The position numbers and the translations under genes are program-made. DNA of 64,000 nt, taken from assembly GCF_900091475.1 (NCBI RefSeq), contig NZ_FMIB01000002.1, positions 2,356,001 to 2,420,000 on the forward strand. The letters run 5' to 3'. A model generated the notes under the pieces. The model had not been told where the DNA came from. It was given only the letters and a program-made list of their open reading frames with translations, and searched no databases. Shown here piece by piece: positions 16,949 through 26,304 of this stretch (within the stretch, counting starts at the first letter, position 1; every line of letters starts with the position of its first letter). The DNA is from Micromonospora chersina. Lineage in GTDB: Bacteria > Actinomycetota > Actinomycetes > Mycobacteriales > Micromonosporaceae.

Positions 16949-17959
16949 TCAGGTGACCCGGCGGAAGCCGGCGACGGGCATGTAGTTGATGCTGAGAACG
17001 TTGACCGGCTTGCCGGCCCGCGGCGCGTGCACCATCAGGTCGTTACCGAGGTAGAGCCCCATGTGGTGCAGGTCGCTGTAGAAGAAGATCAGGTCGCCGG
17101 GGCGGGCGTCGGCCCGCGAGACCGGCCGTCCCTCGTTCCACTGTGCTCCGGTGAAGTGGGTGAGCGAGATGCCCGCGGCCTTGTAGGCGTACTGGGTGAG
17201 ACCGGAACAGTCGAAGGCATCCGGTCCATTGGCTCCCCAGACATACGGGTCGCCGACCTGCTGGCAGGCGACCCTGATCGCCGTCTGCGCGGCGCTGTTG
17301 AGCACGCCGGAGATGGTGGGACAGCCCGTCACCTTCACCGTCGTCTTGGGCAGCGAAGCGGTCAGGCTCTTGATCTCAGCGTCGATCTGCTTCTTCCTCG
17401 CCGCCAGCTCGTCGCGCTGCTTGATCTCCGCGGCGATGAGCTCGTCCAGTTTCCGCTTCTGCGCGATGTACCGGTCGCGGACAGCCAGCACCCCGGCGAT
17501 TTCCTGGCGCTGCTGGGCCGCGAGCCGGTCGAGGATCACCAGCTGCTCAGCGAGGGTCCCGGGCTTGGTGCTCACCAGCAGGGCGCTGAGCTCCTGCGAG
17601 GGGCCCCGCATGTAGTGCCGGGCGGCGATAGAGCCCACCCGGTTCATCGCCAGCGCGGACTCCAGCTCGAGCGGCGCCATCTTCTTCTCAAGGTCCGCCG
17701 ACTTCTTCTGATTGGCCTTCAGCTGGGCCCGGACCTTGTTGTAGCCCTCGATGGTGGGCTCGAGCTGCTCCCACTTCTTGTCGATCTGCGCCTCGATCTC
17801 GTCCGCCGACGGTGCCGCGTGCGCGGGGGCTGCCAGCAACCCGGCGCCGACCGCGACGGCCGCGATGACGCTGAGTAGACGATGTATCACCCGACGCCCA
17901 CTCGCCGAAGGTGCGGGTGAGCGACATGGGACCTGATGGTGGACGGGCATGGATGCCAC
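16949..17959 (-). CDS. Secreted NlpC/P60 peptidoglycan hydrolase
   Basis: This 336-residue precursor has a signal peptide ending at AHA-AP (about residue 48) and a long coiled-coil region to about 200 (repeating EIEAQIDKKWEQ, KKQIDAEIKS types). A C-terminal NlpC/P60 domain carries the catalytic Cys in DAFDCSGLTQYAY and the His in LHHMGLYLGN. It resembles RipA-like actinobacterial endopeptidases that cut peptide stems during division. The GTG at 17959 has GAAGGAG upstream. A perfect BlaI-type operator lies 83 bases upstream, which suits a cell-wall-linked BlaI regulon. Confidence 0.88.
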   Translation of the reverse strand: MASMPVHHQVPCRSPAPSASGRRVIHRLLSVIAAVAVGAGLLAAPAHAAPSADEIEAQIDKKWEQLEPTIEGYNKVRAQLKANQKKSADLEKKMAPLELESALAMNRVGSIAARHYMRGPSQELSALLVSTKPGTLAEQLVILDRLAAQQRQEIAGVLAVRDRYIAQKRKLDELIAAEIKQRDELAARKKQIDAEIKSLTASLPKTTVKVTGCPTISGVLNSAAQTAIRVACQQVGDPYVWGANGPDAFDCSGLTQYAYKAAGISLTHFTGAQWNEGRPVSRADARPGDLIFFYSDLHHMGLYLGNDLMVHAPRAGKPVNVLSINYMPVAGFRRVT

Positions 17960-18041
17960 CAGCGCGAACTCCTTCTACCGTGACGTGGAGCAGGGCGGAC
18001 GTTGTGGCGCCCGCCGCGGCGAGCGCCTCCCGCATCCTTCC

Positions 18042-18061
18042 CTACTATCACCGGATAGTAG
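18042..18061. promoter_or_regulatory. BlaI/CopY-type operator, site 2
   Basis: CTACTATCACCGGATAGTAG is a perfect palindrome with 8-bp arms around ACCG, the best of the three sites. It lies between the end of nuoN and the NlpC/P60 gene, upstream of the latter. Confidence 0.8.
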
Positions 18062-18145
18062 AAGAGGGCTGTCGTGACAGGTCAACCGACGCACTGCAGA
18101 AGATGGAGAGCGAGCCCGCTGAACTACGTAGCGTGACTGTTCGTG

Positions 18146-19555
18146 CTACCGGCTGACCACGTGCCAAAGTGGCCCGGCGGCGAGACCCGCGACGAGGCTG
18201 AGCGCGGCGGCGGACACCGCCAGCCGCGCTGACCACCGGCGACCGCTCAGCCGCGACTCCACCGCAGACGTGTCGCCGGCGTGGCGGTATGTGGGCGTGA
18301 TCCAGCGCAGGTAGTAGAAGAGGCTGAGCACGCTGTTGGCGAACACGACGACGGCGAGCCAGGCGTATCCCCCGTCCCAGGCGGCGGTCGCGGTGGTGAG
18401 TTTGCCGATGAACACCGTGGTCGGTGGGGTGCCGACCAGGCCGAGCAGCGCGACCAGCAGGGCCGCGGCGAGCCATGGCCGCTGTGCGGCCAGACCGCGG
18501 TAGTCGGCGAGGTCGCGGTGCTCGGGCAGGGCGGCGCTGACCGCGAACGCGGCGATGTTCGTCGCGGTGTAGCCGGTGAGATACACCAGCAGCGACGGCA
18601 GGGCCAGGTCGCTGCGGCCGACCGCCACGACCGGCACGAGCAGGAAACCGACCTGGCTGACCGTCGACCAGCCGAGGAGTCGCCGGGGGTCGGACTGCCA
18701 GTACGCGGCGAGGTTGCCCAACGTCATGCTCGCCGCCGCGAGCGCCGCCACCAGCAGCGGCCACGACGACGGGGGAAGCACGGTGGCCAGCCGGTAGACC
18801 GCGAGCAGCGCACCGATCTTGGGCACGGTGGTGAGGAAGGTCGCGGCCGTGGCCGTGGTGGCCTGGGCCGCGTCGGGGACCCAGAAGTGGGCGGGCACCC
18901 CGCCGGCTTTGAACATCAGACCAGCGATGACGGCGACCGCCGCGACGGTCACCGCCGCCTGCGGCGTGTCGGCGAGCCGGTCGGCGAGTTCGGCGTAGCC
19001 GGTAGCGCCGGTGAGTCCGGACAGGATGGTCACCCCGAGCAGGAGCAGAATGCCGAACAGCGCTCCCATCAGGTACGTCTTCATGGCGGCCTCGGCCCCT
19101 GCGCGGGTGTGCGCGAGGCCGATCAGCGCGTACAGCGGGATGCTGGCGAGCAGGAACCCGACGGCGAGGGCGAGCAGGTCGTTCGCGCCGGCCAGCAGGA
19201 CGGTGCCGGCGGTGGAGAACAGCAGCAGGGCATAGGTCTCGCTCTCCCGCGCGCTGGCGGAGATCTCGTCGGTGGCGATCGCCAGGATGAGCAGGGTGCC
19301 GGAGGCCGCGAGGATGCGGGCGATGCCGGTGGCCGTGTCGACGGCGAACGAGTCGTCGAAGGCGCTTGTCGCCGGGCTGCGGAGCTGGATCGCGGCCGTG
19401 ACGATGGTGGTGACGAGCACGAGGGCGGTGAAGATTCGGATGATCCACTGCCGGTGGCGGGGGACGAAGGAACCGCCGATCAGGGCGGCGAGCGCGCCGC
19501 CGGCGAGCAGCATCTCGGGCAGGAGCAGCAGCGGCCGCATCATCTCCGTCTCCAC
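18146..19555 (-). CDS. nuoN: NADH-quinone oxidoreductase subunit N-like
   Basis: This 469-residue antiporter-like membrane protein has about 14 helices. The broken-helix lysine motif is present (MFKAGGVPAHFWVPDAAQ). In the helix-5 region the text reads VGFLLASIPLYAL; most NuoN proteins have a Glu a few residues before S-PLY, and none is seen here. It is the last gene of the leftward nuo-like operon. It starts at GTG; a second in-frame ATG lies 12 bases inside. Length is close to E. coli NuoN (485). Confidence 0.87.
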   Translation of the reverse strand: METEMMRPLLLLPEMLLAGGALAALIGGSFVPRHRQWIIRIFTALVLVTTIVTAAIQLRSPATSAFDDSFAVDTATGIARILAASGTLLILAIATDEISASARESETYALLLFSTAGTVLLAGANDLLALAVGFLLASIPLYALIGLAHTRAGAEAAMKTYLMGALFGILLLLGVTILSGLTGATGYAELADRLADTPQAAVTVAAVAVIAGLMFKAGGVPAHFWVPDAAQATTATAATFLTTVPKIGALLAVYRLATVLPPSSWPLLVAALAAASMTLGNLAAYWQSDPRRLLGWSTVSQVGFLLVPVVAVGRSDLALPSLLVYLTGYTATNIAAFAVSAALPEHRDLADYRGLAAQRPWLAAALLVALLGLVGTPPTTVFIGKLTTATAAWDGGYAWLAVVVFANSVLSLFYYLRWITPTYRHAGDTSAVESRLSGRRWSARLAVSAAALSLVAGLAAGPLWHVVSR

Positions 19556-19558
19556 GGG

Positions 19559-21058
19559 TCACCGTCCGAGGAGGCTGACGACGGCGTGTGCGGTGGGTTC
19601 GATGACCTCCAGCAGCGGGCGCGGCAGAACTCCGATCAGCAGGGACAGCAGCAGCAGCGGCCCGGCTGACCACAGTTCGCGGGCGCGTACGTCGGTGAAT
19701 CCGACCGAGCTGCCGGTGGTGTCGCCGGTGAAGACGCGTTGCAGTGCGCGGAGGAACAGCGCCGCGGTGATCAGGATGCCGAGCACCGCGACGGCGGTGA
19801 CCGGGGCGGCGGCGATGCTGCCGGTGAAGATCTGGAACTCGGCGATGAAGCCGGAGAAGGCGGGCAGGCCGAGGGAGGCGAAGGCTCCTACGGCGAACAG
19901 CGCGGCGAAGGTTGGCGCGGGTGCGGCGAGCCCGCCGAAGTCGCACATGTCGTAGGTGCCGGCGCGGTCTTGCAGGACGCCGGCGAGCAGGAACAGGGCT
20001 CCGGTGATCAGGCCGTGGCTGACCATCTGCGTTACCGCGCCGGCGACCGCGACGCTGCGGGCCTGGGTGGTGTCGGCGGCGACCAGGCCGGCGACGCCGA
20101 CGGCGAGGATGATGTAGCCCATGTGGTTGACCGACGTGTAGGCGATCATGCGTTTGACGTTGGACTGGGCCAGCGCCACGAGCGCCCCGTAGATCACCGA
20201 CACGACGCCGACGACGATGACCACCCACGCCCAGGCTCGCCACGCCTGCGGGAGCATCGGCATGGCGATGCGGACGAAGCCGTAGGTGCCCATCTTCAGC
20301 AGCACCCCGGCGAGGACCGCCGAGCCGACGGCCGGCGCGTCGGTGTGTGCGGGCGGGAGCCAGGTGTGGAAGGGCACGGTCGGCGTCTTCACCGCCAGGC
20401 CGAGCAGGATCGCCGCGAGCACCAGTGCGCCGGCGACCGGCCGGCCTTGTAGCGGTGGTGTGGCGGTGAGTTCCGGGATGTCGAAGGTGTGCGGGGTGGC
20501 GGCGACGTACAGGCCGATGAAGCCGACGAGCAGCGCGAGGGAGCCGAGGAAGGTGTAGAGGAAGAACTTCAGGGCTGAGTGTGCGCGGTTGCCGTGGCCC
20601 CAGCCGGCGATGACGAAGTACATGCCGACGATGGACAGGTCGAAGAAGACGAAGAACAGGATCAGGTCGGCGGCGACGAACAGGCCGAGGCTGACGCTCT
20701 GCAGGAACAGGAACAGTGCGGCCTGAGCGCGGGGACGGTGCCGCTCGCGCAGCGCGTACACCGCGCAGGCCAGGAAAATCACGGCGGTCATCGCCACCAG
20801 CGGCAGCGAGAACCCGTCCACGCCGATGTGGTAGCTGCTGTTCACGCCGGGAATCCAAGCCGCCCGCTCGGCGAAGGCCAGCTCGCCGGGCGGCGGGGTG
20901 TCGTAGCGCGTCCACACGACGGCGGTGAGCGCCAGGTCGACGGCCGCCACGGCGACCCACATCCAGCGCGCCGCGGTGTCGCCGAGACGTGGCAGGGCGG
21001 CCAGCGCGACGGCGGCGATCAGCGGCAGGAAGACGATCAGGCTGAGCACAGGCCTCAT
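19559..21058 (-). CDS. nuoM: NADH-quinone oxidoreductase subunit M-like
   Basis: This 499-residue proton-channel subunit starts at an ATG overlapping the nuoL stop (ATGA). The conserved lysine motif AVKTPTVPFHTWLPPAH and the later LLKMGTYGFVRI are intact. The helix-5 acid is Asp instead of the usual Glu (FFVFFDLSIVGMYF compared with FFWE in typical NuoM). Length fits the family (about 509). A much longer open frame upstream is a shadow of nuoL. Confidence 0.92.
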   Translation of the reverse strand: MRPVLSLIVFLPLIAAVALAALPRLGDTAARWMWVAVAAVDLALTAVVWTRYDTPPPGELAFAERAAWIPGVNSSYHIGVDGFSLPLVAMTAVIFLACAVYALRERHRPRAQAALFLFLQSVSLGLFVAADLILFFVFFDLSIVGMYFVIAGWGHGNRAHSALKFFLYTFLGSLALLVGFIGLYVAATPHTFDIPELTATPPLQGRPVAGALVLAAILLGLAVKTPTVPFHTWLPPAHTDAPAVGSAVLAGVLLKMGTYGFVRIAMPMLPQAWRAWAWVVIVVGVVSVIYGALVALAQSNVKRMIAYTSVNHMGYIILAVGVAGLVAADTTQARSVAVAGAVTQMVSHGLITGALFLLAGVLQDRAGTYDMCDFGGLAAPAPTFAALFAVGAFASLGLPAFSGFIAEFQIFTGSIAAAPVTAVAVLGILITAALFLRALQRVFTGDTTGSSVGFTDVRARELWSAGPLLLLSLLIGVLPRPLLEVIEPTAHAVVSLLGR

Positions 21059-22905
21059 CCCCACACGACGAGGACGACGACGGCGACGAGGAGCGCGACG
21101 ACGGCCTGCAGGTAGTACTGGTGCAGCTGACCGGTCTGCGGCCGGCGGGCAAGCTGTCCCAGTCGGCGAGTTCCGGCCGCGGCCCGTTCCACGGCGCGGT
21201 CGAGCCACCGGTCGTCGGCACGGCCGGCCCGTGCGGCCAGGCGCAGCGCCCCGGCTGAGACGGATTCGACGCCGCGGTCGAGGATCTGGTCGTCGAAGCG
21301 GGCAAGTGCTGCGGCGCAGCGCAGGGTCGGGCGGACGATCAGCACCCCGATGGCGGCTTCGATCCCCAGCCACCGCAGCGCCCACCGCGGCTCGGGGGCC
21401 GGCCGGCGGACGACGAGCAGCAGGACGGCCAGGGCGAGCACGGCCGGAACCGCCAGCTCGACCGGGGAGACGTGGAACGCGCCGGGCTGCCCGACGGCCC
21501 GGGCGACCATGGCGCCCAGCGGTGGCAGGGCCAGTAGACCGGCATAGGCGGCGCCCACCGCGAGGATCACCAGCGGCGCCTGCTGCAGCCCGCTCACCTG
21601 CCCGACTTCCACCTGGTCGCGGTCGACGGCGCCGCGTCGGCCGGCGGGCGGACGGCGCCAGATGACGACGAGCAGCTTGCCCGCGTACGCCGCCGACAGC
21701 GCCGACGCGGCCAGGCCGACCCCGTACAGCCACGGCGACTGTTCTCGGACCTGGGCGAGGACGGCGTCCTTGGTCGCCCACAGCGACAGCGGCGCGATGC
21801 CGGCCAGTGCCAGCGCCCCGGCGGTGGCGGACCAGCCGACCAGCCGCCACCGACCGACGACCCCGCGCAGGTCGGCGAGCTTCGTGGTGCCCAGCGCGGT
21901 CAGCCACGCCCCTGCCGCCAGGAACAGCAGCGCCTTCGTGGCGGCGTGCGCGATCAGGTGCGCGGCCCCGCCGGCGACGGTGCCGGCGCCGGCGGCCATC
22001 ACCACGAACCCGAGCTGGGCGGCGGTGGAGGCCGCGAGGAGCTGCTTGATGTCCCGCTGGGCGACGGCCACCGCGCCGAGCAGCAGCGCCGTGAGGCCGC
22101 CGGCCCACATGGTCACCGGGGCGGCCCAGCCGGTGGCGGCGAGCAGGGGCTGTACCCGCAGCAGCAGGTAGCCGCCCATGGCCACCATCGCCGCGGAGTG
22201 CAGGAGCGCGCTGACCGGGCTCGGGCCGGCCATCGCCCGGGACAGCCAGAACGACAGTGGCAGTTGCGCGGCCTTGCCGAGCGCGGCGGCGAGGATCCCG
22301 GCGGCGATGACGTGCCGCCAACCGGGGCTGCTGTGGGGTAGGTCGGCCAGGGCCATGCCCGCGCCGCCGGCCAGGGCGGCTCCTGCGGCGACGTACAGGC
22401 CCACATCGGCCGAGCGGGTGGTGACGAACGCGGTCAGGCCGGCGGACACGCGGTCCTCGTCACGCCACCAGAACCCGATCAGCGCGTACGAGGCGGCGCC
22501 CATGATCTCCCACGCGAACAGCAACGTGGGCAGGGTCGCCGCGGTGACGGTGAGCGCGGCGGAGGCGGCGAACAGCAGCATCAGGCCGTGGAAGCGTGCC
22601 TGCGAGCGGCGGATCTCCCCTGCTGCGGCGGCCAGCACCAGCAGGGTCACCACGGCGAGCATGGGCACCAGCAGCGCGGTGAGCCCGTCGACGGTGAGCG
22701 CGAAGTCGACGCCGGCCATGAACGGCACCGCCACGGCGGGCCGGGCCACCGCGACCACCACCGCCAGGACCACGGAGGCCGCCGCGACGGTGAGCGAGAC
22801 CGGCGCGGCCGCCCGTTCCGCCCGCCGGGTCGTGGCCAGCAGGGTCCCCGCCGCCGTGGGCAGGGCAACCAGGGACCACAGGGCGGCCTGCGCGAGGTGG
22901 CTCAT
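21055..22905 (-). CDS. nuoL: NADH-quinone oxidoreductase subunit L-like
   Basis: This 616-residue subunit begins MSHLAQAALWSLVALP at an ATG overlapping the nuoK stop. The helix-5 Glu is present (LLFAWEIMGAASYAL) and so is the lysine motif GKAAQLPLSFWLSRAMAGPSPVSALLHSA, consistent with a working channel unit. Length equals that of canonical NuoL (613), so the C-terminal lateral helix is probably retained. It lies in the middle of the overlapping operon. Confidence 0.92.
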   Translation of the reverse strand: MSHLAQAALWSLVALPTAAGTLLATTRRAERAAAPVSLTVAAASVVLAVVVAVARPAVAVPFMAGVDFALTVDGLTALLVPMLAVVTLLVLAAAAGEIRRSQARFHGLMLLFAASAALTVTAATLPTLLFAWEIMGAASYALIGFWWRDEDRVSAGLTAFVTTRSADVGLYVAAGAALAGGAGMALADLPHSSPGWRHVIAAGILAAALGKAAQLPLSFWLSRAMAGPSPVSALLHSAAMVAMGGYLLLRVQPLLAATGWAAPVTMWAGGLTALLLGAVAVAQRDIKQLLAASTAAQLGFVVMAAGAGTVAGGAAHLIAHAATKALLFLAAGAWLTALGTTKLADLRGVVGRWRLVGWSATAGALALAGIAPLSLWATKDAVLAQVREQSPWLYGVGLAASALSAAYAGKLLVVIWRRPPAGRRGAVDRDQVEVGQVSGLQQAPLVILAVGAAYAGLLALPPLGAMVARAVGQPGAFHVSPVELAVPAVLALAVLLLVVRRPAPEPRWALRWLGIEAAIGVLIVRPTLRCAAALARFDDQILDRGVESVSAGALRLAARAGRADDRWLDRAVERAAAGTRRLGQLARRPQTGQLHQYYLQAVVALLVAVVVLVVWG

Positions 22906-23204
22906 CGGGACAGGTCCGCGGCCATGTCGGTCATGTCGGTACGCCGTATGCGGTGCAGGTGGGTGGCCACGGCGAAGCCCATCGCCATCTCGACGGTCAT
23001 CGCGACGATGATGATCAGCAACAGGACCTGCCCGGACGGGTCCGGGGCGAGGAACCACCAGAAGCCGGCGGCGGCCAGGATGAGGCCGTTGAGCATCAGC
23101 TCCAGGCCCATCATCACCATGACCACCACCTGCTGGGACAGCGCGCCGTAGAGGCCGACGCTGAACAGCGCCGCCGCCACGAGCAGCACGGTCTGCAGGG
23201 TCAT
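22902..23204 (-). CDS. nuoK: NADH-quinone oxidoreductase subunit K-like
   Basis: This 100-residue, three-helix subunit begins MTLQTVLLVAAALFSVGLYG. It keeps the two membrane glutamates expected in NuoK, one in MMGLELMLNG and one in VAMTVEMAMGF. The ATG at 23204 overlaps the nuoJ stop (ATGA), which fixes the start. The size matches the family exactly. Confidence 0.92.
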   Translation of the reverse strand: MTLQTVLLVAAALFSVGLYGALSQQVVVMVMMGLELMLNGLILAAAGFWWFLAPDPSGQVLLLIIIVAMTVEMAMGFAVATHLHRIRRTDMTDMAADLSR

Positions 23205-23764
23205 CGGCCGACACCTCCCGGCTGCGGGTCGTCGGCCGGTCGCCGGCGCAGGTCGTCGCCGAACCGGTCGTAGCGGGTCCGGTGGGCGGCCAGCACGACG
23301 CCGGCGACGATGGTGGCGGCCATGACCGCCCCCACGCCGGCCATGGCCAGCATCTTCGGTCCCATCAGCTCCTCCCCCAACGCCTGCGTGACGTCGAAGG
23401 GCGGGGTGCCGCGTCGCGTGGGCCACGGCACGAGCAGCACCCCGGCGGCGAGGAGCACGAACACACCGATGGACACCGCCAGGGCGTGGCGGTTGTCGTG
23501 GACCATGCTCATCGGCATCAGCGCCGGGTTCATGCCCATGAACATGACCATGTAGACGGCCATGACGGCCATCTCCATGACCATCATCAGGATCGTCACC
23601 ACGCCGACGTAGTTCTGCTGCATCAGCAGCACCTGCAGGCCGACGGCGATGAACGACACGGCGAGGGCGTAGCTGGCCCGGGCCATCGAGTCGACGATGA
23701 ACACGGCGGCGCCGGCCAGCACGGCGACGACGGCCAGGGCCCAGAACGCGACGTGGGTGATCAT
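23201..23764 (-). CDS. nuoJ: NADH-quinone oxidoreductase subunit J-like
   Basis: This 187-residue protein has five hydrophobic helices and the NuoJ-like MARASYALAVSFIAVG...QQNYVGVVTILMMVMEM region. The family usually has an acidic residue pattern in YVGAI-VLFLF; here the helix is unusually Met-rich (LMMVMEMAVMAVYMVMFMGMNPALMPMSM). The Met density is notable given the copper context but unexplained. It ends overlapping nuoK and begins one base after the nuoH stop. Confidence 0.87.
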   Translation of the reverse strand: MITHVAFWALAVVAVLAGAAVFIVDSMARASYALAVSFIAVGLQVLLMQQNYVGVVTILMMVMEMAVMAVYMVMFMGMNPALMPMSMVHDNRHALAVSIGVFVLLAAGVLLVPWPTRRGTPPFDVTQALGEELMGPKMLAMAGVGAVMAATIVAGVVLAAHRTRYDRFGDDLRRRPADDPQPGGVGR

Positions 23765-23765
23765 G

Positions 23766-24704
23766 TCAGCTCCTGCCTGCGGCGATCACCGCGACGATCA
23801 GGTCCTGCAGCAGCACCGCGGGAAGCAGCACTATCCACCCGGCCTCCATGAACTTGTCCGGCCGCGCCGCCGGCAGGCGGCGGCGCAGCCACACGAACAC
23901 GGCCAGCAGGGCGAGGGTCTTGACCAGCAGCCACGCCCAGGCGGGCAGCAGCGGGCCGGCGCCGCCGCCGAGGAACATCGGCACCGCGAACGCGGCCCCG
24001 GCGGCGAGCAGCGCGTACCGGCCGCCCTGGAACAGCAGCCGGTCGACGCCGGACAGCTCGGCGGTCACGCCGCCGGCCACGTCGGTGCCGAGTGCCGGGG
24101 AGAACGGTCCCCAGACGGCGATCGCGAGGACGCCCATGCAGAAGACGAGGAAGGCCACCGGCATCCAGATGACGAACCAGAGGCCCTGCTGGGCGGCGGC
24201 TATCGTCCCGACGTTCAGGCTCGACGCGCCGACCGCGGGCGCCACGAGCGCGAACATCAGGGGTAGCTCGTAGGCCAGCCCGTGGGCGAGGAACCGGTAC
24301 CCGCCGACCAGGGAGTGCGCCGAGTTGGCGCCCCAGCCGGTCAGCCACACGAACGCCCACGCCAGCACGTCCATGGCGTTGAACCAGATCACCCCGACGT
24401 CGAGGTCGAACAGCGTCCACCGGCCCAGCGGCACCACCGTGATGATCATCAGCGCCATCAGCAGCAGCCCGGCCCCGCCGATGCGCCACAGCAGGCTGTC
24501 CGCCGCGACCGTGGTCCGCCGCCGCTGGCGCATCAGCCGGGCCACCTCACCGAAGGGCTGGCTCAGCCCGGATGAGCTTGTGCCGGTTGTCCGCGCGGTC
24601 AGGAACCCGTCGAGCGCGGCGGCGGCGACCGCCAGGAGTCCGAGCAGCCCGGCGGCGGGCAGCGCCCACCCGGCGGGGACCACGGTGACAGCGGGTTCAG
24701 GCAC
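23766..24704 (-). CDS. nuoH: NADH-quinone oxidoreductase subunit H-like
   Basis: This 312-residue subunit has about eight helices. The family signature appears as GWGANSAHSLVGGYRFLAHGLAYELPL, corresponding to GWSSNSKYA-LG-LRA-AQ-ISYE-P in canonical NuoH, which forms part of the quinone cavity. Early FGEVARLMRQ also fits. In normal complex I it contacts NuoB and NuoD; here those partners are replaced by the fusion protein encoded upstream, whose stop overlaps this start. Confidence 0.88.
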   Translation of the reverse strand: MPEPAVTVVPAGWALPAAGLLGLLAVAAAALDGFLTARTTGTSSSGLSQPFGEVARLMRQRRRTTVAADSLLWRIGGAGLLLMALMIITVVPLGRWTLFDLDVGVIWFNAMDVLAWAFVWLTGWGANSAHSLVGGYRFLAHGLAYELPLMFALVAPAVGASSLNVGTIAAAQQGLWFVIWMPVAFLVFCMGVLAIAVWGPFSPALGTDVAGGVTAELSGVDRLLFQGGRYALLAAGAAFAVPMFLGGGAGPLLPAWAWLLVKTLALLAVFVWLRRRLPAARPDKFMEAGWIVLLPAVLLQDLIVAVIAAGRS

Positions 24705-26304
24705 GGCTCACCTCCCGGTCGGCGGCGAGCGGATCGAGGTCGAGGCTGGCGACGATGAGGCGGGCGGTGGCGAGGTCCCACCCGCGGACCAGATCAGAGA
24801 TCGCGTCGACGGGCACGCCCCGCGACGGGCCGGTGGGCTGCTGGCCGACGATGGTGTGTGCGGCGCGGTCGAGCATGCCGATCAGCCGGTCACGGACGTC
24901 GCCCGTCAGGGTGGCCGGTAGACCGCGGCGGGCGAGATCGTGCGTATCCAGCGGCCCGACACGGCGCAGCGACCATCGCAACCACCACGACCGGCCGACC
25001 ATGCGGCGGAGCCGATGGAGTTGGCCCGCCGGCCCGTCGAGGTCATCGGTGAAGAGCAGGGCGTCACGGATGCGCCGGGCGCGGGAGGCGGCCTCATCCC
25101 AGCCCGCGAGCCGCAGGAAGCTGGCGGCGTTGTCGCAGCGTCGGGCGGCAGACCGCCGAAGGTCCTCCGACGCGTGCCTCGGCTCCGCGCCGGCAGTGGG
25201 GTCGTCGGCGGCGACCATACTGGCCTCCGCGTCGACGATGACGTCGCCCTGGAGGGTGCATCGCAGGACGAGGCCCGCCGGCCAGTACGCCAGGACCGGG
25301 CCGAGCCGCAGATGCAGAAGGTCCATTTCCAGGCCGTCGCGGTCCTCACCGCCTGAGGCGAGCGGGATGCCGCCGGGGGCCATGTTCATGCCCCCATGCG
25401 CCATGCCGCCGTGACCCATGCCGCCGTGGTCCATGCCGCCGTGGCCCGCGTGCATCATCGCGCCGTGGGCAGCGTGCCCCATGTCCTCGTGGTGGGCGTG
25501 CTCAGAATCGGCATGGGCGGCGTGACCGGAGTGGTTCATGTCGCCATGGCCGTCGGAGGGCATGTCCTCATGACCGGAGTGCGCCGCACCATCACCCGCC
25601 TGCCGACCAGTCGACATCCCGTCGTGGTCGCGCTGCCCTCTGGGGCGGTGATCGCTTTGCCCCCGGCCGCCGTCATCGGCGTGCTCACCGCTGCCGTGTG
25701 GCGGCTCGTAGTGGCCGGCGTGGCCGTGCGCGTCGTGCGTCGGCCCTCCGCGGGGCGAATCTTCGTTGATCTCCCCAGAGGCGGCGGCGTGCGTTCGGTG
25801 GTCGGCCTGCGGCTCATGGGTCGCCCCGGCGTGCTCTCCGTCGCCACGACGGGGCTCAGGGGCAGGGTGGGCGACATCGTGTTCGGCGGGGTCGTGTGGA
25901 GCGTGCTGTGCGTGGGCGTGCTGGGCCCCCGGATGGGCGTCGCCGGTCGCAGCCTGGTCGGATGACCGGCCGTGGCTGTCGGCCCGCTGCCGGTTGAGGT
26001 CAAGCAGCTCTTCCTCTGCTGCGGCGAGAGCGGGCTGGACCGCCTGCGGGGATTCGACCTCGATGCGAGCGCGTGGGCCCGGCATCTCCTCCCACAGCCG
26101 ATGCAACGGCTCCGCCAGGTGCGGGTGCGGGGGGCCGCAGACGGCCAGGATGTCGGCGTCCGCCGGGGACAGGGCCAGCCGCCAGCCCCGGGCCAGGACG
26201 TGCCGCTCGACCGCGGCCCGGGTCACCCAGTGCCCTGGCACCTCGGCTACGAGCACATGCGCGTGCCGGACGGCGAGCCGACTCAATGCCTCGCTCAGAC
26301 CCAC
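24697..26304 (-). CDS. Degenerate NuoB-like domain / His-Met-rich linker / possible NuoD-derived fusion protein
   Basis: This 535-residue protein occupies the slot of the hydrophilic complex I subunits. Residues 1-103 recall NuoB (SPADADILAVCGPPHPHLAEPLHRLWEEMPGPRARI), but only one Cys (56) is present, so the N2 iron-sulfur cluster cannot form. Residues 110-313 are extremely His/Asp/Met-rich, ending in GGMDHGGMGHGGMAHGGM. Residues 325-535 (LHLRLGPVLAYWPAGLVLR...) are not identified; relation to NuoD is guessed from position. The GTG at 26304 has GGAAGG upstream and overlaps the nuoA stop. Copper binding is inferred. Confidence 0.7.
   Translation of the reverse strand: MGLSEALSRLAVRHAHVLVAEVPGHWVTRAAVERHVLARGWRLALSPADADILAVCGPPHPHLAEPLHRLWEEMPGPRARIEVESPQAVQPALAAAEEELLDLNRQRADSHGRSSDQAATGDAHPGAQHAHAQHAPHDPAEHDVAHPAPEPRRGDGEHAGATHEPQADHRTHAAASGEINEDSPRGGPTHDAHGHAGHYEPPHGSGEHADDGGRGQSDHRPRGQRDHDGMSTGRQAGDGAAHSGHEDMPSDGHGDMNHSGHAAHADSEHAHHEDMGHAAHGAMMHAGHGGMDHGGMGHGGMAHGGMNMAPGGIPLASGGEDRDGLEMDLLHLRLGPVLAYWPAGLVLRCTLQGDVIVDAEASMVAADDPTAGAEPRHASEDLRRSAARRCDNAASFLRLAGWDEAASRARRIRDALLFTDDLDGPAGQLHRLRRMVGRSWWLRWSLRRVGPLDTHDLARRGLPATLTGDVRDRLIGMLDRAAHTIVGQQPTGPSRGVPVDAISDLVRGWDLATARLIVASLDLDPLAADREVSRA

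Noticed and set aside
18048..21305. A 1085-codon leftward open frame
   Set aside because: It overlaps nuoN, nuoM and nuoL in another frame, is Arg/Pro-rich, and has no domain.
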